In this document: one piece after another, positions 1 to 8,140 of the stretch
How positions within the stretch are numbered: position 1 is the first letter of the stretch
Layout of the letters: every line of letters starts with the position of its first letter
NCBI RefSeq assembly: GCF_028681615.1
Contig: NZ_JAQUHV010000001.1
Coordinates: 186,001 to 250,000 of the forward strand
Source of the DNA: Sulfuricurvum sp.
GTDB lineage: Bacteria > Campylobacterota > Campylobacteria > Campylobacterales > Sulfurimonadaceae
Length of the DNA stretch: 64,000 nt
Direction: 5' to 3'
Notes under the pieces: generated by a model
The model's input: only the letters and a program-made list of their open reading frames with translations
What the model was told of the DNA's origin: nothing
Databases searched by the model: none
Translations under genes and position numbers: made by a program

Positions 1-19
1 TAATCTTCATCATTTTCAT
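1..19 (-). CDS. 5' end of an unidentified gene, cut by the window edge
   Basis: Reading leftwards, an ATG at 19-17 opens a frame (M-K-M-M-K-I) that runs off the window. A good Shine-Dalgarno AGGAGT (complement of 24-29) sits a few bases upstream. It begins 35 bases after the soxB stop on the same strand, so it is probably the next gene of the sox transcript. Too little is visible to name it. Confidence 0.5.
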
Positions 20-53
20 TCTTAACTCCTTAAGTTTTAATGCATCGCAGGGC

Positions 54-1820
54 TTAACAGCCCTTTGAACCTTTACGAGGACAACCGCAATCGTAATCGA
101 GGATATCCACATTGCTGTGACCGTCGATATTGACATTTTTTTGACGTCGGATGTACGATGCCGTCACATCATAAACCGGACGGGTCAAAGACTCTCGTAG
201 GTTGGTTCCTGCATTTTGCAAATTACCGCCCCATGAAGAGACTTTGTACGTTTTGTTATCATCCAAAGGTTTCCCTTTGACCAATATATTACTGATACGC
301 TTACCACTCGGTGCACCGATTTTGATGCTGTACGTAACACCGCCCAAACGGCTCATATCCCCCCCTTGCTGATACAGCGGGTTCGGATTGAACACGTTAT
401 CGGCAATATCTTCGAGGAGTGAGCGGATATGTTTACCGGTCAATTCAAACGTGTAGACATTAGGATAAGTGATCGCCGTCATATCATAGACACTGTCCAT
501 AGTAATCGCGTCTCCGCCGAGTACCGTCGTTCCCCATCGATATCCCGGAGTAAACGAGATGTCCGAATCCATCGTATCGATGATCGCATCATTGATGAGT
601 TCGTCGAACGGTGAATGGAAGGTATCACGTTTGTACAAGATGTTTTTGGTCACACCGAGTACTTCGCTAAACTCTTTCTCATGCGGAGCATACAGAGAGT
701 TCACCAATTCGACCCCTTCAGGGTCAGCCGGGATCAAGTTTGCCGCTACCGGGATCAGTTTGTACTCATACCCTTTGACTTTATGGTTTTTGATATCGAT
801 ATCCAAACGCCCGATATATTTACCATGGCTTCCCGCAATCACGATCACCGTACCGTTGATAACCGTCGGCTGAGGAGACGGGTCATGCGTATGTCCGCTG
901 AGGATGAAATCGATCCCTTTGACTTGTCGCGCAACCTCTTGGTCAACGCTGAAACCGTCATGCGACAACACGACAACACAGTCCACTTTTTCCTCTTTAC
1001 GTAGTTTATCGACATACGTTTGAAGAGTATCCAAACGGAGACCGAAACTCCACCCTTGGGTAAACTCTTTCGGATTTGCCGTAGAGGTAAACGGAAACGA
1101 CTGACCGATGATACCGATCTTCGCACCGCCCCGTTCTTGAATCGTGTATGGTTTAAAAATCAACTCTTCGAAATCTTCGGCAAATGAATCATCTCCGATG
1201 ATATTTTGGGAGATAAACGTCGCATTTAGCATTTCGATCAGCTCTTTAACCCGTGTTTTGCCATAGGTAAATTCCCAGTGACCGACCATAACGTCGACAC
1301 CGAGGTAATTTTGCGCTTTAACGATTGCTTCACCGGTCGTTTTGAGCGCCAGACCTGTACCCTGCCATGTATCACCCGAGTCCAGAAGCATGACATTATC
1401 CGCCCCGCGCTCTTTTTTGATATGGTTGATGAGGGTTTTCATATGGGCGATCCCCCCCATTTTCCCGAATTTGTGTGCCAATGCATCAAAATTCATATGG
1501 GTATCGAAATAGGCATCGAGCGTTTTGCCTTTCATGCCGTAATGTTTTAAAAACGATTCACCGCACAAAAATCCGGGAGTTCCCGTAAGATTCGGTGCCG
1601 AAATCAGTGTCGAAGGCTCACGCCAGTACAGCGGTTTGATATGCGCATGCATATCACAGATATGCAACAGCGTCACATTTCCGCGGGCATTAAATGAATA
1701 AATATCTTTCAACCCTACCTCATCAGCCCGTTTCGGGGTTGAAGCGGCTGAACCAAGAGTCGGCAAACCGATCCCTAGTGCGGCGGCGATATGGAAAAAA
1801 TCTCTGCGTGATACGTCCAT
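54..1820 (-). CDS. soxB: SoxB, thiosulfohydrolase of the Sox complex
   Basis: SoxB hydrolyses the terminal sulfone group from thiosulfate-derived adducts carried on SoxY, releasing sulfate in the periplasm. The 588-residue protein starts with a Tat-type signal (S-R-R-D-F-F near residue 4). It has the 5'-nucleotidase-like metallophosphoesterase motifs: D-x-H at 56-58, D-x-G-D-T-W-Q-G at 147-154, and the SoxB-typical G-H-W-E-F at 180-184 where other family members have G-N-H-E. A later S-G-H-T-H-D supplies further metal ligands. Length and motifs fit SoxB rather than a nucleotidase. It lies 10 bases after soxA, the last recognisable gene of soxXYZAB, with a strong GGGGGAG ribosome binding site. 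The dimanganese centre is family knowledge, not visible here. Confidence 0.96.
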   Translation of the reverse strand: MDVSRRDFFHIAAALGIGLPTLGSAASTPKRADEVGLKDIYSFNARGNVTLLHICDMHAHIKPLYWREPSTLISAPNLTGTPGFLCGESFLKHYGMKGKTLDAYFDTHMNFDALAHKFGKMGGIAHMKTLINHIKKERGADNVMLLDSGDTWQGTGLALKTTGEAIVKAQNYLGVDVMVGHWEFTYGKTRVKELIEMLNATFISQNIIGDDSFAEDFEELIFKPYTIQERGGAKIGIIGQSFPFTSTANPKEFTQGWSFGLRLDTLQTYVDKLRKEEKVDCVVVLSHDGFSVDQEVARQVKGIDFILSGHTHDPSPQPTVINGTVIVIAGSHGKYIGRLDIDIKNHKVKGYEYKLIPVAANLIPADPEGVELVNSLYAPHEKEFSEVLGVTKNILYKRDTFHSPFDELINDAIIDTMDSDISFTPGYRWGTTVLGGDAITMDSVYDMTAITYPNVYTFELTGKHIRSLLEDIADNVFNPNPLYQQGGDMSRLGGVTYSIKIGAPSGKRISNILVKGKPLDDNKTYKVSSWGGNLQNAGTNLRESLTRPVYDVTASYIRRQKNVNIDGHSNVDILDYDCGCPRKGSKGC

Positions 1821-1830
1821 ACTCTCCCCC

Positions 1831-2598
1831 TTAGCGTTTCAAGCCCGGGATTTGAATCTCGTTGCCTTTTGTTTTATTAGTAATGTAGACTTCGAGTCCT
1901 ACCATCTCACGAGAACCCAACGGGATTTTTGCTAACAACGCATTATCCATACATTGTTGGAAACGTTTATCCAATAATGTTGTTTCGCTTTTTGTCATAC
2001 GGTACGCCGGCCATGTTCCTGCCGCTCTGTTTACACCCAAATCCGGAAGCGGTTGCATACGAAGACGCTGCCCGATGATGTCTGGACTGTGACAACTGTT
2101 ACATGAAAGACCGCGACCGCCGCGACGTTCTTCAAATACTTCTTGACCGAGCTTCATCATCTCTTTCATTTGTGCGTTAGCTTTGACATCGATCGATGTT
2201 TTTTTACCGTTCGCCAATGATTTGACATACGCAGTCATTTTGAGCATCTCTTTGCTCTCTAATTTCGGAACCGTTTTGCCTGCATCAGCCGCCGCCATTT
2301 GGATCGTTTGAGAGAGTGTCACCACTTTTTTTGCCGCATCGACATACCGTGGAAAGCCGGCAATGTAATTTGATAAATCTTTCTCTTTAACACCCAACAT
2401 TTTGCTATAGGCATCCAGAGTAGTCATGCCGCCAAACAATTGTTCACCCTCAGCAATATCCATATCTGCCGGATTATTCTCAAGCATTTCAGCGTACATT
2501 GCTTTATCGGCGTCGCTCATGCTCATTTTCTCTTCGGCATTGGAATTACTCAAAAGTGCCAGACAAATCAATGCGGCACTTAAAGACAGTTTACGCAT
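1831..2598 (-). CDS. soxA: SoxA, c-type cytochrome subunit of SoxAX (monohaem type)
   Basis: SoxA with SoxX forms the cytochrome complex that oxidatively joins thiosulfate to the carrier cysteine of SoxY. The 255-residue protein has a Sec signal peptide (about 1-20) and one haem-binding C-x-x-C-H at 166-170 in the context R-G-L-S-C-N-S-C-H. A later cysteine (C216, in F-Q-Q-C-M-D) is where SoxA families carry the modified Cys haem ligand. The N-terminal half has no second C-x-x-C-H, so this is the monohaem class rather than the dihaem class of Paracoccus. It starts at ATG behind AAAGGA, three bases after the soxZ stop, so the two are tightly coupled. Confidence 0.95.
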   Translation of the reverse strand: MRKLSLSAALICLALLSNSNAEEKMSMSDADKAMYAEMLENNPADMDIAEGEQLFGGMTTLDAYSKMLGVKEKDLSNYIAGFPRYVDAAKKVVTLSQTIQMAAADAGKTVPKLESKEMLKMTAYVKSLANGKKTSIDVKANAQMKEMMKLGQEVFEERRGGRGLSCNSCHSPDIIGQRLRMQPLPDLGVNRAAGTWPAYRMTKSETTLLDKRFQQCMDNALLAKIPLGSREMVGLEVYITNKTKGNEIQIPGLKR

Positions 2599-2601
2599 TA
2601 T

Positions 2602-2937
2602 TTATCCTTTAGGGCTAATTTGTTGAGTGGTCTCAACGCTTTGCCCTTTGTTATCTTTGGCAATGACTTTAAGTGTTCCCGCACCCGGTACTTTGAAACT
2701 GATCGAGAATAACGGATTGACCGATAGTGATTCCCAAATGACCATCTTTGTAATCAACTGATCGTTAAACATAAAGTTTACTTCGTTGATGTAATGCGCA
2801 GGGATAATCTCGCCTGTGTCTTTGTTTTTACGCATTCCGGTTTCCATCGGATGCATCGCCATAAAGTCGATCTTGACGACTTCACCTACTTTGTACTCTT
2901 TTGGTTTGATTTTAATCAGTGTTTTCATCTCTGCCAT
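2602..2937 (-). CDS. soxZ: SoxZ, sulfur-carrier partner subunit
   Basis: SoxZ pairs with SoxY to form the carrier on which sulfur intermediates are bound during thiosulfate oxidation. The 111-residue immunoglobulin-like protein has the family features: K-I-K-P-K-E-Y-K-x-G-E-V-V near residue 10, a central H-P-M-E-T-G-M-R-K (29-37), and no signal peptide of its own. In this family SoxZ is exported by piggy-backing on the Tat signal of SoxY. The ATG follows AAAGGA. Its 117-base separation from soxY is much wider than the other gaps in the operon (3 to 16 bases) and holds two hairpins, one in a repeated element. Confidence 0.95.
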   Translation of the reverse strand: MAEMKTLIKIKPKEYKVGEVVKIDFMAMHPMETGMRKNKDTGEIIPAHYINEVNFMFNDQLITKMVIWESLSVNPLFSISFKVPGAGTLKVIAKDNKGQSVETTQQISPKG

Positions 2938-2970
2938 GGGTTATCCTTTATCTTTTTTCATTTACATTTC

Positions 2971-2986
2971 TGCCTCGATAGAGGCA
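2971..2986. other. short hairpin in the soxY-soxZ gap
   Basis: TGCCTC-GATA-GAGGCA is a perfect 6-base stem with a four-base loop, just upstream of the soxZ ribosome binding site. It is adjacent to the longer repeated hairpin at 2999-3042. No T-tract follows on the transcribed strand, so it is unlikely to be a simple terminator. It may be an mRNA processing or stability element. Confidence 0.5.
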
Positions 2987-2998
2987 AGCTTTAGTGCC

Positions 2999-3042
2999 TT
3001 AGCGGCTAGCGTAGCCAATCGGGGCGTGTTCCGATGGCGTTA
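2999..3042. repeat. intergenic palindromic repeat, copy 1 (within the sox operon)
   Basis: The segment reads TTAGCG..TAGCGTAG..ATCGGGGC..CCGAT.GCGTTA and forms a stem GCC(A)ATCGG / CCGATGGC with a bulged A. The same 43-44 base arrangement occurs at 15724-15766. The two copies share the TTAGCG-TAGCGTAG lead, the CGGGGC loop edge and the CCGATG-CGTTA arm, but differ in the loop. This resembles a REP-like dispersed element. Here it lies between the two genes of the obligate SoxYZ heterodimer. Confidence 0.6.
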
Positions 3043-3054
3043 AAAACTATATAA

Positions 3055-3528
3055 TCAACCGCATCCGCCGATGGTTACTTTGACATTTTGCTTTGCACTT
3101 AAGAATGTTCCGTCGCTCATTTCGGCAATCGCCACAACATCCTGAGTCCCGCCGAGTTTTACACGGGTACCGAAATAGGCTTCGCCGTTGGCAGGGGTAA
3201 GATAGATGTTTGCACATCGGACATTTCCGTTTTTAGATGCCAAGATATGAATCGCTTTGACATAATCTTTACTTGTCATAGGGCTTTCTACATTTACTTT
3301 AACCGGAACAACCGCACCGTTTTCTGCGATTTCAGGTGCCGATACAACAACTTTAGCAGATGGAGTTACCGGTTTTCCACCTGTAATTGCCGCTACTGCA
3401 GCATCGTAATTCATCTCGTTCGGTCCTACAACCTTTTTTGCTTCATCCGCCGCACTTGCAATTTGAGGCATCATAGCAGTACACGCTGCTACGACTCCAA
3501 ATCCTTTTAAAAATGATCTGCGTTCCAT
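3055..3528 (-). CDS. soxY: SoxY, sulfur-carrier protein
   Basis: SoxY carries pathway intermediates covalently on a C-terminal cysteine of a swinging arm. The 157-residue protein has a Tat signal (R-R-S-F-L-K at 3-8, hydrophobic stretch, A-S-A cleavage region near 24-26) and ends in I-G-G-C-G, the family's G-G-C-G(-G) arm with the carrier cysteine next to last. The immunoglobulin-like core lies between. The ATG is behind AAGGAG. It is the second gene of soxXYZAB. The terminal G of the usual G-G-C-G-G is absent, which is a common variant. Confidence 0.95.
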   Translation of the reverse strand: MERRSFLKGFGVVAACTAMMPQIASAADEAKKVVGPNEMNYDAAVAAITGGKPVTPSAKVVVSAPEIAENGAVVPVKVNVESPMTSKDYVKAIHILASKNGNVRCANIYLTPANGEAYFGTRVKLGGTQDVVAIAEMSDGTFLSAKQNVKVTIGGCG

Positions 3529-3544
3529 AGTTTCTCCTTGGTAA

Positions 3545-4063
3545 TTATTTTTTTGATACGATATAAGAGGTCAAATCACACACTTCGCGTTCATTCATCA
3601 ACCCATTGGTCATGTTGATCGTCATATGGGTAACCGGATTGTCGACACGAGCATCCGCAATTTTTTGGTAAACAAACTCCGCTTTTCGTGCACCGCTGTC
3701 CATAAACAACCCTTTATAGTTGCTCAGATCGGGTCCGATATTGCCATAGCCCTTTGCACCTTCGATATTGTGACACGCGACACAATTTCCGAATTGTTTC
3801 TCTTTTCCGTCAGGAAGGATTTTAACGAGACCTTCCGGCGCGGGATCTTTTGCATCTTTTCCATTTAGATTGTGGAAAATATACTTCCCTCGTGCAATGA
3901 CGGCAGGATCTTCACTGATACATCCCGCCGGCATAGCATACACTTTCGGTGCAGGAAGGGCATCTTTTTTTAAAATGGCCGTCGCATCCGGGCTTTCGAT
4001 CACTTGCGATAAATCTGCCGCTCCCAAAAGGGTGGCGATTCCAAGCATTATTGCTATTCGCAT
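3545..4063 (-). CDS. soxX: SoxX, cytochrome c subunit of SoxAX
   Basis: SoxX is the monohaem electron-accepting subunit of SoxAX and passes electrons to small cytochromes. The 172-residue protein has a short Sec signal peptide and a C-V-A-C-H haem motif at 94-98, followed by the class I cytochrome pattern I-G-P-D-L-S-N-Y. A likely methionine ligand lies in the M-T-N-G-L-M-N region near 151-157. It is the first gene of the operon, with AAGGAGAG before the ATG. Nothing in this window looks like soxCD, so the local set is the core needed for SoxB-type sulfate release only. Confidence 0.93.
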   Translation of the reverse strand: MRIAIMLGIATLLGAADLSQVIESPDATAILKKDALPAPKVYAMPAGCISEDPAVIARGKYIFHNLNGKDAKDPAPEGLVKILPDGKEKQFGNCVACHNIEGAKGYGNIGPDLSNYKGLFMDSGARKAEFVYQKIADARVDNPVTHMTINMTNGLMNEREVCDLTSYIVSKK

Positions 4064-4093
4064 TGGCTCTCCTTGTTCTAATGTTCACCTAGC

Positions 4094-4125
4094 ATTGTAA
4101 AGAAGGAGTGTAAAATTAATGTAAA
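4094..4125 (-). promoter_or_regulatory. candidate soxXYZAB promoter
   Basis: On the minus strand a TACAAT (complement of 4094-4099) lies about 30 bases upstream of the soxX start, within an AT-rich run. A TTTACA occurs further upstream (complement of 4120-4125), but its 20-base spacing is longer than usual. Campylobacterota housekeeping promoters often lack a clear -35, so the -10 carries most of the weight. Confidence 0.35.
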
Positions 4126-4136
4126 AAAAGAGGAAA

Positions 4137-5303
4137 TTATGCGTCAATAGAAAGAGGTGGGTAAAAAGTGTAGCTAAATGTACTCCCCTTACCGTAGATA
4201 GAGTCGATTTTGAGTTCGATGCCCGCTTTATCAATAATCGACTTCACGATATTCAAACCGATACCGAATCCGCCTTTGTCACGGTTTTCCCGATAATAGC
4301 GTTCAAAAATTCGGTTCACATCTTCAATCCCAACACCGTTATCTTGAAAGCTCATTACACATCGATTCTCAAAATGTTCTAAAACAACCGTGATCGTCCC
4401 CTCTTCATGCGAATACTTGATCGCATTAGAAAGATTGTTATCAATAATACGTTGTAACTGAGTCGGATTAAATGCGATAAAAATACCCTCTTCAATACGG
4501 GGCTGAATCGTAATGTTTTTCAGTGCGGCAACTTCCGAAAAATAATCAATCCGCTCTTGCAGATAGTGACTCAGATCAATCCGCTCATATTCAAATGCCA
4601 AGCGCTCGTTTTTGATCAGATAGTCCATGTCATTATAAAGTGTTGCCAACGTTTTGGTTGCCGCTTTGATCCGCTGCAGATATTTATTGGTGGGATTGGA
4701 ACGGTTATAGAGATCGATATTGACGTTGATAATCGAGAGCGGCGTATTGATCTCATGCATCGAGTCTTTAATAAACTGATCAAGCCGCTTGTTAACGCGC
4801 TGAAACGGAAGGGCAAACCGATCCAGAAAAAAGAGGGAAAGGACAAATATTAGTGCCGCGATAGAGAGGAGAATGACGACAACATCCTGATAAATACGCA
4901 CATACGACAGTTCTCCCCCTACTACCAAATACGATGCATCGAAATATCGCCCTTCCGGAAGTGCCTCGATCAGATAGGCGTATCCGTTTTGTACATGATA
5001 TCCGATTTCCTGTAGTTCCAGAGGCTTATCAATGAGGCTGAAAACAGGTTTAAAATGTTCATCATATAATCCCGACTGAAACGAACGAAACCTCGGGTAA
5101 TCAAAAGGCTGCGTCTCTTTCGGGTCAAACTCTTCCATCGTTCGTAAAATCAGATGCGATTGATGCTTTAGTTTAAACTCATACTGTATCTCATACACGT
5201 ATTTCATATAAGTGACATACAGATACGTCGGTGCCAACAGCAATACCGCAACGAGCATCGTATAAAAAAAAGCGTTTTTCAGTGCGTAGAAATTATCGTT
5301 CAA
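4137..5303 (-). CDS. sensor histidine kinase, two transmembrane segments
   Basis: This is the second half of a two-component pair with the preceding response regulator. From the TTG start chosen here the protein has about 388 residues: a first membrane segment near 12-31, a periplasmic sensor region of about 110 residues of no recognised family, a second segment near 142-162, a HisKA H-box with phospho-acceptor H183 (M-H-E-I-N-T-P-L), and a HATPase domain with N, G1 (D-N-G-V-G-I) and G2 (G-G-F-G-I-G-L) boxes. No ATG precedes the first membrane segment. A TTG at 5342 would add 13 residues and overlap the regulator by 50 bases, against 11 bases for the start used. The ligand cannot be told from sequence. 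Confidence 0.85.
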   Translation of the reverse strand: MNDNFYALKNAFFYTMLVAVLLLAPTYLYVTYMKYVYEIQYEFKLKHQSHLILRTMEEFDPKETQPFDYPRFRSFQSGLYDEHFKPVFSLIDKPLELQEIGYHVQNGYAYLIEALPEGRYFDASYLVVGGELSYVRIYQDVVVILLSIAALIFVLSLFFLDRFALPFQRVNKRLDQFIKDSMHEINTPLSIINVNIDLYNRSNPTNKYLQRIKAATKTLATLYNDMDYLIKNERLAFEYERIDLSHYLQERIDYFSEVAALKNITIQPRIEEGIFIAFNPTQLQRIIDNNLSNAIKYSHEEGTITVVLEHFENRCVMSFQDNGVGIEDVNRIFERYYRENRDKGGFGIGLNIVKSIIDKAGIELKIDSIYGKGSTFSYTFYPPLSIDA

Positions 5304-5946
5304 TGATGTATCCCAGCCCGCGCCGATTTTGAATGATCTCAATCGGGAGCTTTTTTCTCAAGTTGTTGATCTGTACCCGTATGTTTGCCGGATCGACATA
5401 TTCTCCCCATATTTCATCCTGAAACATTTCGACCGATACCACCTGATTGGTGTGTTTCAACAAAACCGTAAAAATCTCTTTTTCGGTTTTACTGAGTGCG
5501 ATATTCTGGCCGTTATGAGTTAACGTAAAATTTTCAGTGTCATAAATCAGATCCGAACCGAAATCGATTTTGTTTTCCCCGTCGTGATAATAGCTTTTGA
5601 GTGCATGCATGATCCGTATCTGCAATTCGGTCAGATCGAAAGGCTTGCGGATATAGTCACAGCATCCCGATTTGTACCCTTCCTGCAAATCACTGACGTT
5701 TACCATAGAGGTGAGGAAAATAGCCGGAGTTTTATTCCCCTCTTTGCGCAGCGTCCGCAGCAATTCAAATCCGGTCATACCCGGAACGTTCACATCGAGA
5801 AGATAAAGATCGAAATGGGTTTCATAAATAGCGTCAAACGCTTTTTCTCCGTTGGAAAACCCTGATACTTCATACCCCATATCTTCCAAAAATTCGGTGA
5901 TGCTGACGCGTAGCATGTATTCATCTTCCAGTAACAATACTCTCAT
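5293..5946 (-). CDS. OmpR-family response regulator
   Basis: The 217-residue protein has a receiver domain with the acidic pocket E7-D8, phospho-acceptor D51 (L-L-D-V-N-V-P-G) and K102-P103, followed by a winged-helix DNA-binding domain (about 130-217) ending R-R-G-L-G-Y-I-I-E. The ATG overlaps the stop of the upstream Cache-domain gene by four bases (ATGA), and its own end overlaps the kinase start. The three genes form one translationally coupled sensing unit downstream of flhB. Target genes are not evident. Confidence 0.92.
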   Translation of the reverse strand: MRVLLLEDEYMLRVSITEFLEDMGYEVSGFSNGEKAFDAIYETHFDLYLLDVNVPGMTGFELLRTLRKEGNKTPAIFLTSMVNVSDLQEGYKSGCCDYIRKPFDLTELQIRIMHALKSYYHDGENKIDFGSDLIYDTENFTLTHNGQNIALSKTEKEIFTVLLKHTNQVVSVEMFQDEIWGEYVDPANIRVQINNLRKKLPIEIIQNRRGLGYIIER

Positions 5947-7070
5947 CGAATCTCCCCTTTTATCTTTTTGTTCACTTTATAATCCAACATGATTCCGATC
6001 AACTCTTCTTTTGAGTAGGCATCCAAGCGATCATGCGCCTCCTGTAAAAACAGCTCCCGATCTTCAGGAGCCACCGTGTCTTTGAGGTAGAGGAGATCTT
6101 TATCGTACACGCTTTGGAACAATGCATTATCAAACGATTTTTTGACCATGACATCATAAAGCTCATTACGTGAAAGATGGATTAGGAATGAAATATCTTC
6201 TTCGTCCGAATGGGCATAGGTTTTAATCTGCTTCGGAGAAAGAGAGAAGACGAATGCGCCGATTGTTTCTCCTGCTCCGTTCTTCATCGGTTCATAAAAG
6301 AGATAACGTCCTCCGCTGGAGATGACACGGCTATGCTTAAGAACATTAAAATTGACCCCTCCCAAAAGTTTCAGGTCACTTTGGGTGTATTTTGGATTCG
6401 CCAAAATATATTCTTTCCCGATAGCGGGGTTTTCTTGCATAAATACGGCCGTATCATAAAATTGTGCATCCATTAAAACATACATTTTAACCCCTAACCG
6501 ATCGAAATAGTCCTGTGTCGATTCAAAAAAGGAGACGACTTCGACAAATCCGAGCATTTTATCACTGCGATAGACCGGAACTGTTGCTTTCACCCCAAGT
6601 TTACGCCCCACTTCGATCGCCGAGCGGGGATTTCTGTGGGTTTGGAAATAGAGTAAATCGGGGCGAAGAAACTCAAGCGGCATCCCCGCATACGAGTTAT
6701 CCCAGCTGCGGGCGAAAATAATATAATCCGAGGTGATAACCTGAGAACGTATCAACGCATCCGTATTGACCTTAATCGATTCCATCCCCTCCGAGAGGAT
6801 TTTGAATCCTTTGTCCTCATCATCATTTTCCAATGCATCGTTGAGTGCCGTATTTTGGGAGAGGATGAGGGCATAACGCAATGCTGTCGAACGCTCTTTT
6901 TCAAGCTGGTTATTAAGAGCCAATGAGAGCTGATCGCTCAGCCGTTCCAGCGTTTGCGACGTCACTTTTTTATCCAACTGCCACAGAACAACCCCTAAGA
7001 TCATCATAATGACCAAAAATACCGCGGCAATCGTCTTTTTATTCGCAAAAAGCTTAACCCAGCGATCCAT
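5943..7070 (-). CDS. membrane-anchored Cache-like periplasmic sensor protein
   Basis: The 375-residue protein has one N-terminal membrane segment (about 12-30), then a long periplasmic region with the layout of a double Cache sensor. There is a long helix (S-Q-T-L-E-R-L-S-D-Q-L), then R-S-x-V-I-T-S-D-Y-I-I-F-A-R-S-W-D, then V-P-V-Y-R-S-D-K-M-L-G-F-V-E-V-V-S. It has no kinase, HAMP, methyl-accepting or GGDEF output domain and no second membrane segment. Its start shares one base with the flhB stop (TAATG), and its end overlaps the response regulator start by four bases. It is best read as an accessory ligand-binding partner of the downstream kinase. That partnership is inferred only from the gene order. 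Confidence 0.7.
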   Translation of the reverse strand: MDRWVKLFANKKTIAAVFLVIMMILGVVLWQLDKKVTSQTLERLSDQLSLALNNQLEKERSTALRYALILSQNTALNDALENDDEDKGFKILSEGMESIKVNTDALIRSQVITSDYIIFARSWDNSYAGMPLEFLRPDLLYFQTHRNPRSAIEVGRKLGVKATVPVYRSDKMLGFVEVVSFFESTQDYFDRLGVKMYVLMDAQFYDTAVFMQENPAIGKEYILANPKYTQSDLKLLGGVNFNVLKHSRVISSGGRYLFYEPMKNGAGETIGAFVFSLSPKQIKTYAHSDEEDISFLIHLSRNELYDVMVKKSFDNALFQSVYDKDLLYLKDTVAPEDRELFLQEAHDRLDAYSKEELIGIMLDYKVNKKIKGEIR

Positions 7071-8137
7071 TACGGCGTCTCCTTGCGTTTTTTGCCCATT
7101 TTATACACGTAAGCCAACACCTCTGCTACAGCGGCAAACATCATATCGGGGATTGCCCGGTCAATCTCGACCTCTTTATAAAGCGATCGTGCGAGCGGAG
7201 GGTTTTGGACGATATGGACTCCGTTTTCGCGTGCGATTTTTTTGATCTGTATAGCAATATTATCCACCCCTTTTGCCACAACGACGGGAGCATTGTGCTT
7301 CGTCTCATCATACTTGATTGCGACCGCATAGTGGGTCGGATTCGTAATCACCACATCCGCGGTAGGGACAGAAGCCATCATCCGCTTACGTGCCGCCTGA
7401 AACTGAATCTGGCGTATTTTTGCCTTGATATGCGGATCCCCTTCCATATTTTTAAATTCGTCTTTAATCTCTTGTTTCGACATTTTGAGTTTGTCAAAAT
7501 ATTGTTTTCGAGTGAGGAAAAGATCGATCAGTGCATAAAAAGTAATGATGATGAGCATGACTGCGGCAAGCACGATCACTTTATCCCGAAGCCATCCCAT
7601 CTGATCTTGCAGGGTAAAAAGCGCTACAGTCGGCAGTTCTTGGATGTAATACCAAAAAAACAAAAATCCGATCCCCAACGCCGTAAATGATTTAAGGGTG
7701 ATTTTAATCGATTCAAGCACTTTTTGCAGAGTAAACATATTTCCGAGCCCTTTGATCGGATCGAGTTTGGAAAAATTCGGCATTAACGGTTTTGTCGTAA
7801 AATTAAATCCGATTTGAGCTACCGTCCCTGCGACTCCTGCAACCGCAACGATGATACTGATCGGCAATGCCATAATCAAAAATTCCCGAAATGTGACAAA
7901 TGCCATATCAAACATCAACTCTCTCGTCAACGGCTGTCCCATAAGGGAAAAATAATAGCGTGAAAGATTGAGAATACGATCCGCAATAAACGTAAACATC
8001 ATAATCAATCCCAAAATAGCGACGAATAAAACGAGAACCCCGACAATATCCTGACTCTTGGCGACATTCCCTTCCGCTCGGGCGTCTTCAATCTTCTTGG
8101 AGGTGGGTTCTTCAGTCTTTTCTTGATCGTCGGCCAC
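7070..8137 (-). CDS. flhB: FlhB, flagellar export switch protein
   Basis: FlhB is an inner-membrane component of the flagellar type III export gate that switches substrate class after self-cleavage. The 355-residue protein starts with the charged D-D-Q-E-K-T-E-E-P-T-S-K-K segment, has four membrane segments (about 31-53, 86-108, 147-165, 186-206) and the autocleavage motif N-P-T-H at 266-269. The C-terminal cytoplasmic domain is full length. It is sandwiched between nadC (3 bases upstream) and the Cache gene (one-base overlap), so it is transcribed with NAD biosynthesis and a two-component system rather than with other flagellar genes. Confidence 0.96.
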   Translation of the reverse strand: MADDQEKTEEPTSKKIEDARAEGNVAKSQDIVGVLVLFVAILGLIMMFTFIADRILNLSRYYFSLMGQPLTRELMFDMAFVTFREFLIMALPISIIVAVAGVAGTVAQIGFNFTTKPLMPNFSKLDPIKGLGNMFTLQKVLESIKITLKSFTALGIGFLFFWYYIQELPTVALFTLQDQMGWLRDKVIVLAAVMLIIITFYALIDLFLTRKQYFDKLKMSKQEIKDEFKNMEGDPHIKAKIRQIQFQAARKRMMASVPTADVVITNPTHYAVAIKYDETKHNAPVVVAKGVDNIAIQIKKIARENGVHIVQNPPLARSLYKEVEIDRAIPDMMFAAVAEVLAYVYKMGKKRKETP

Positions 8138-8140
8138 GTA

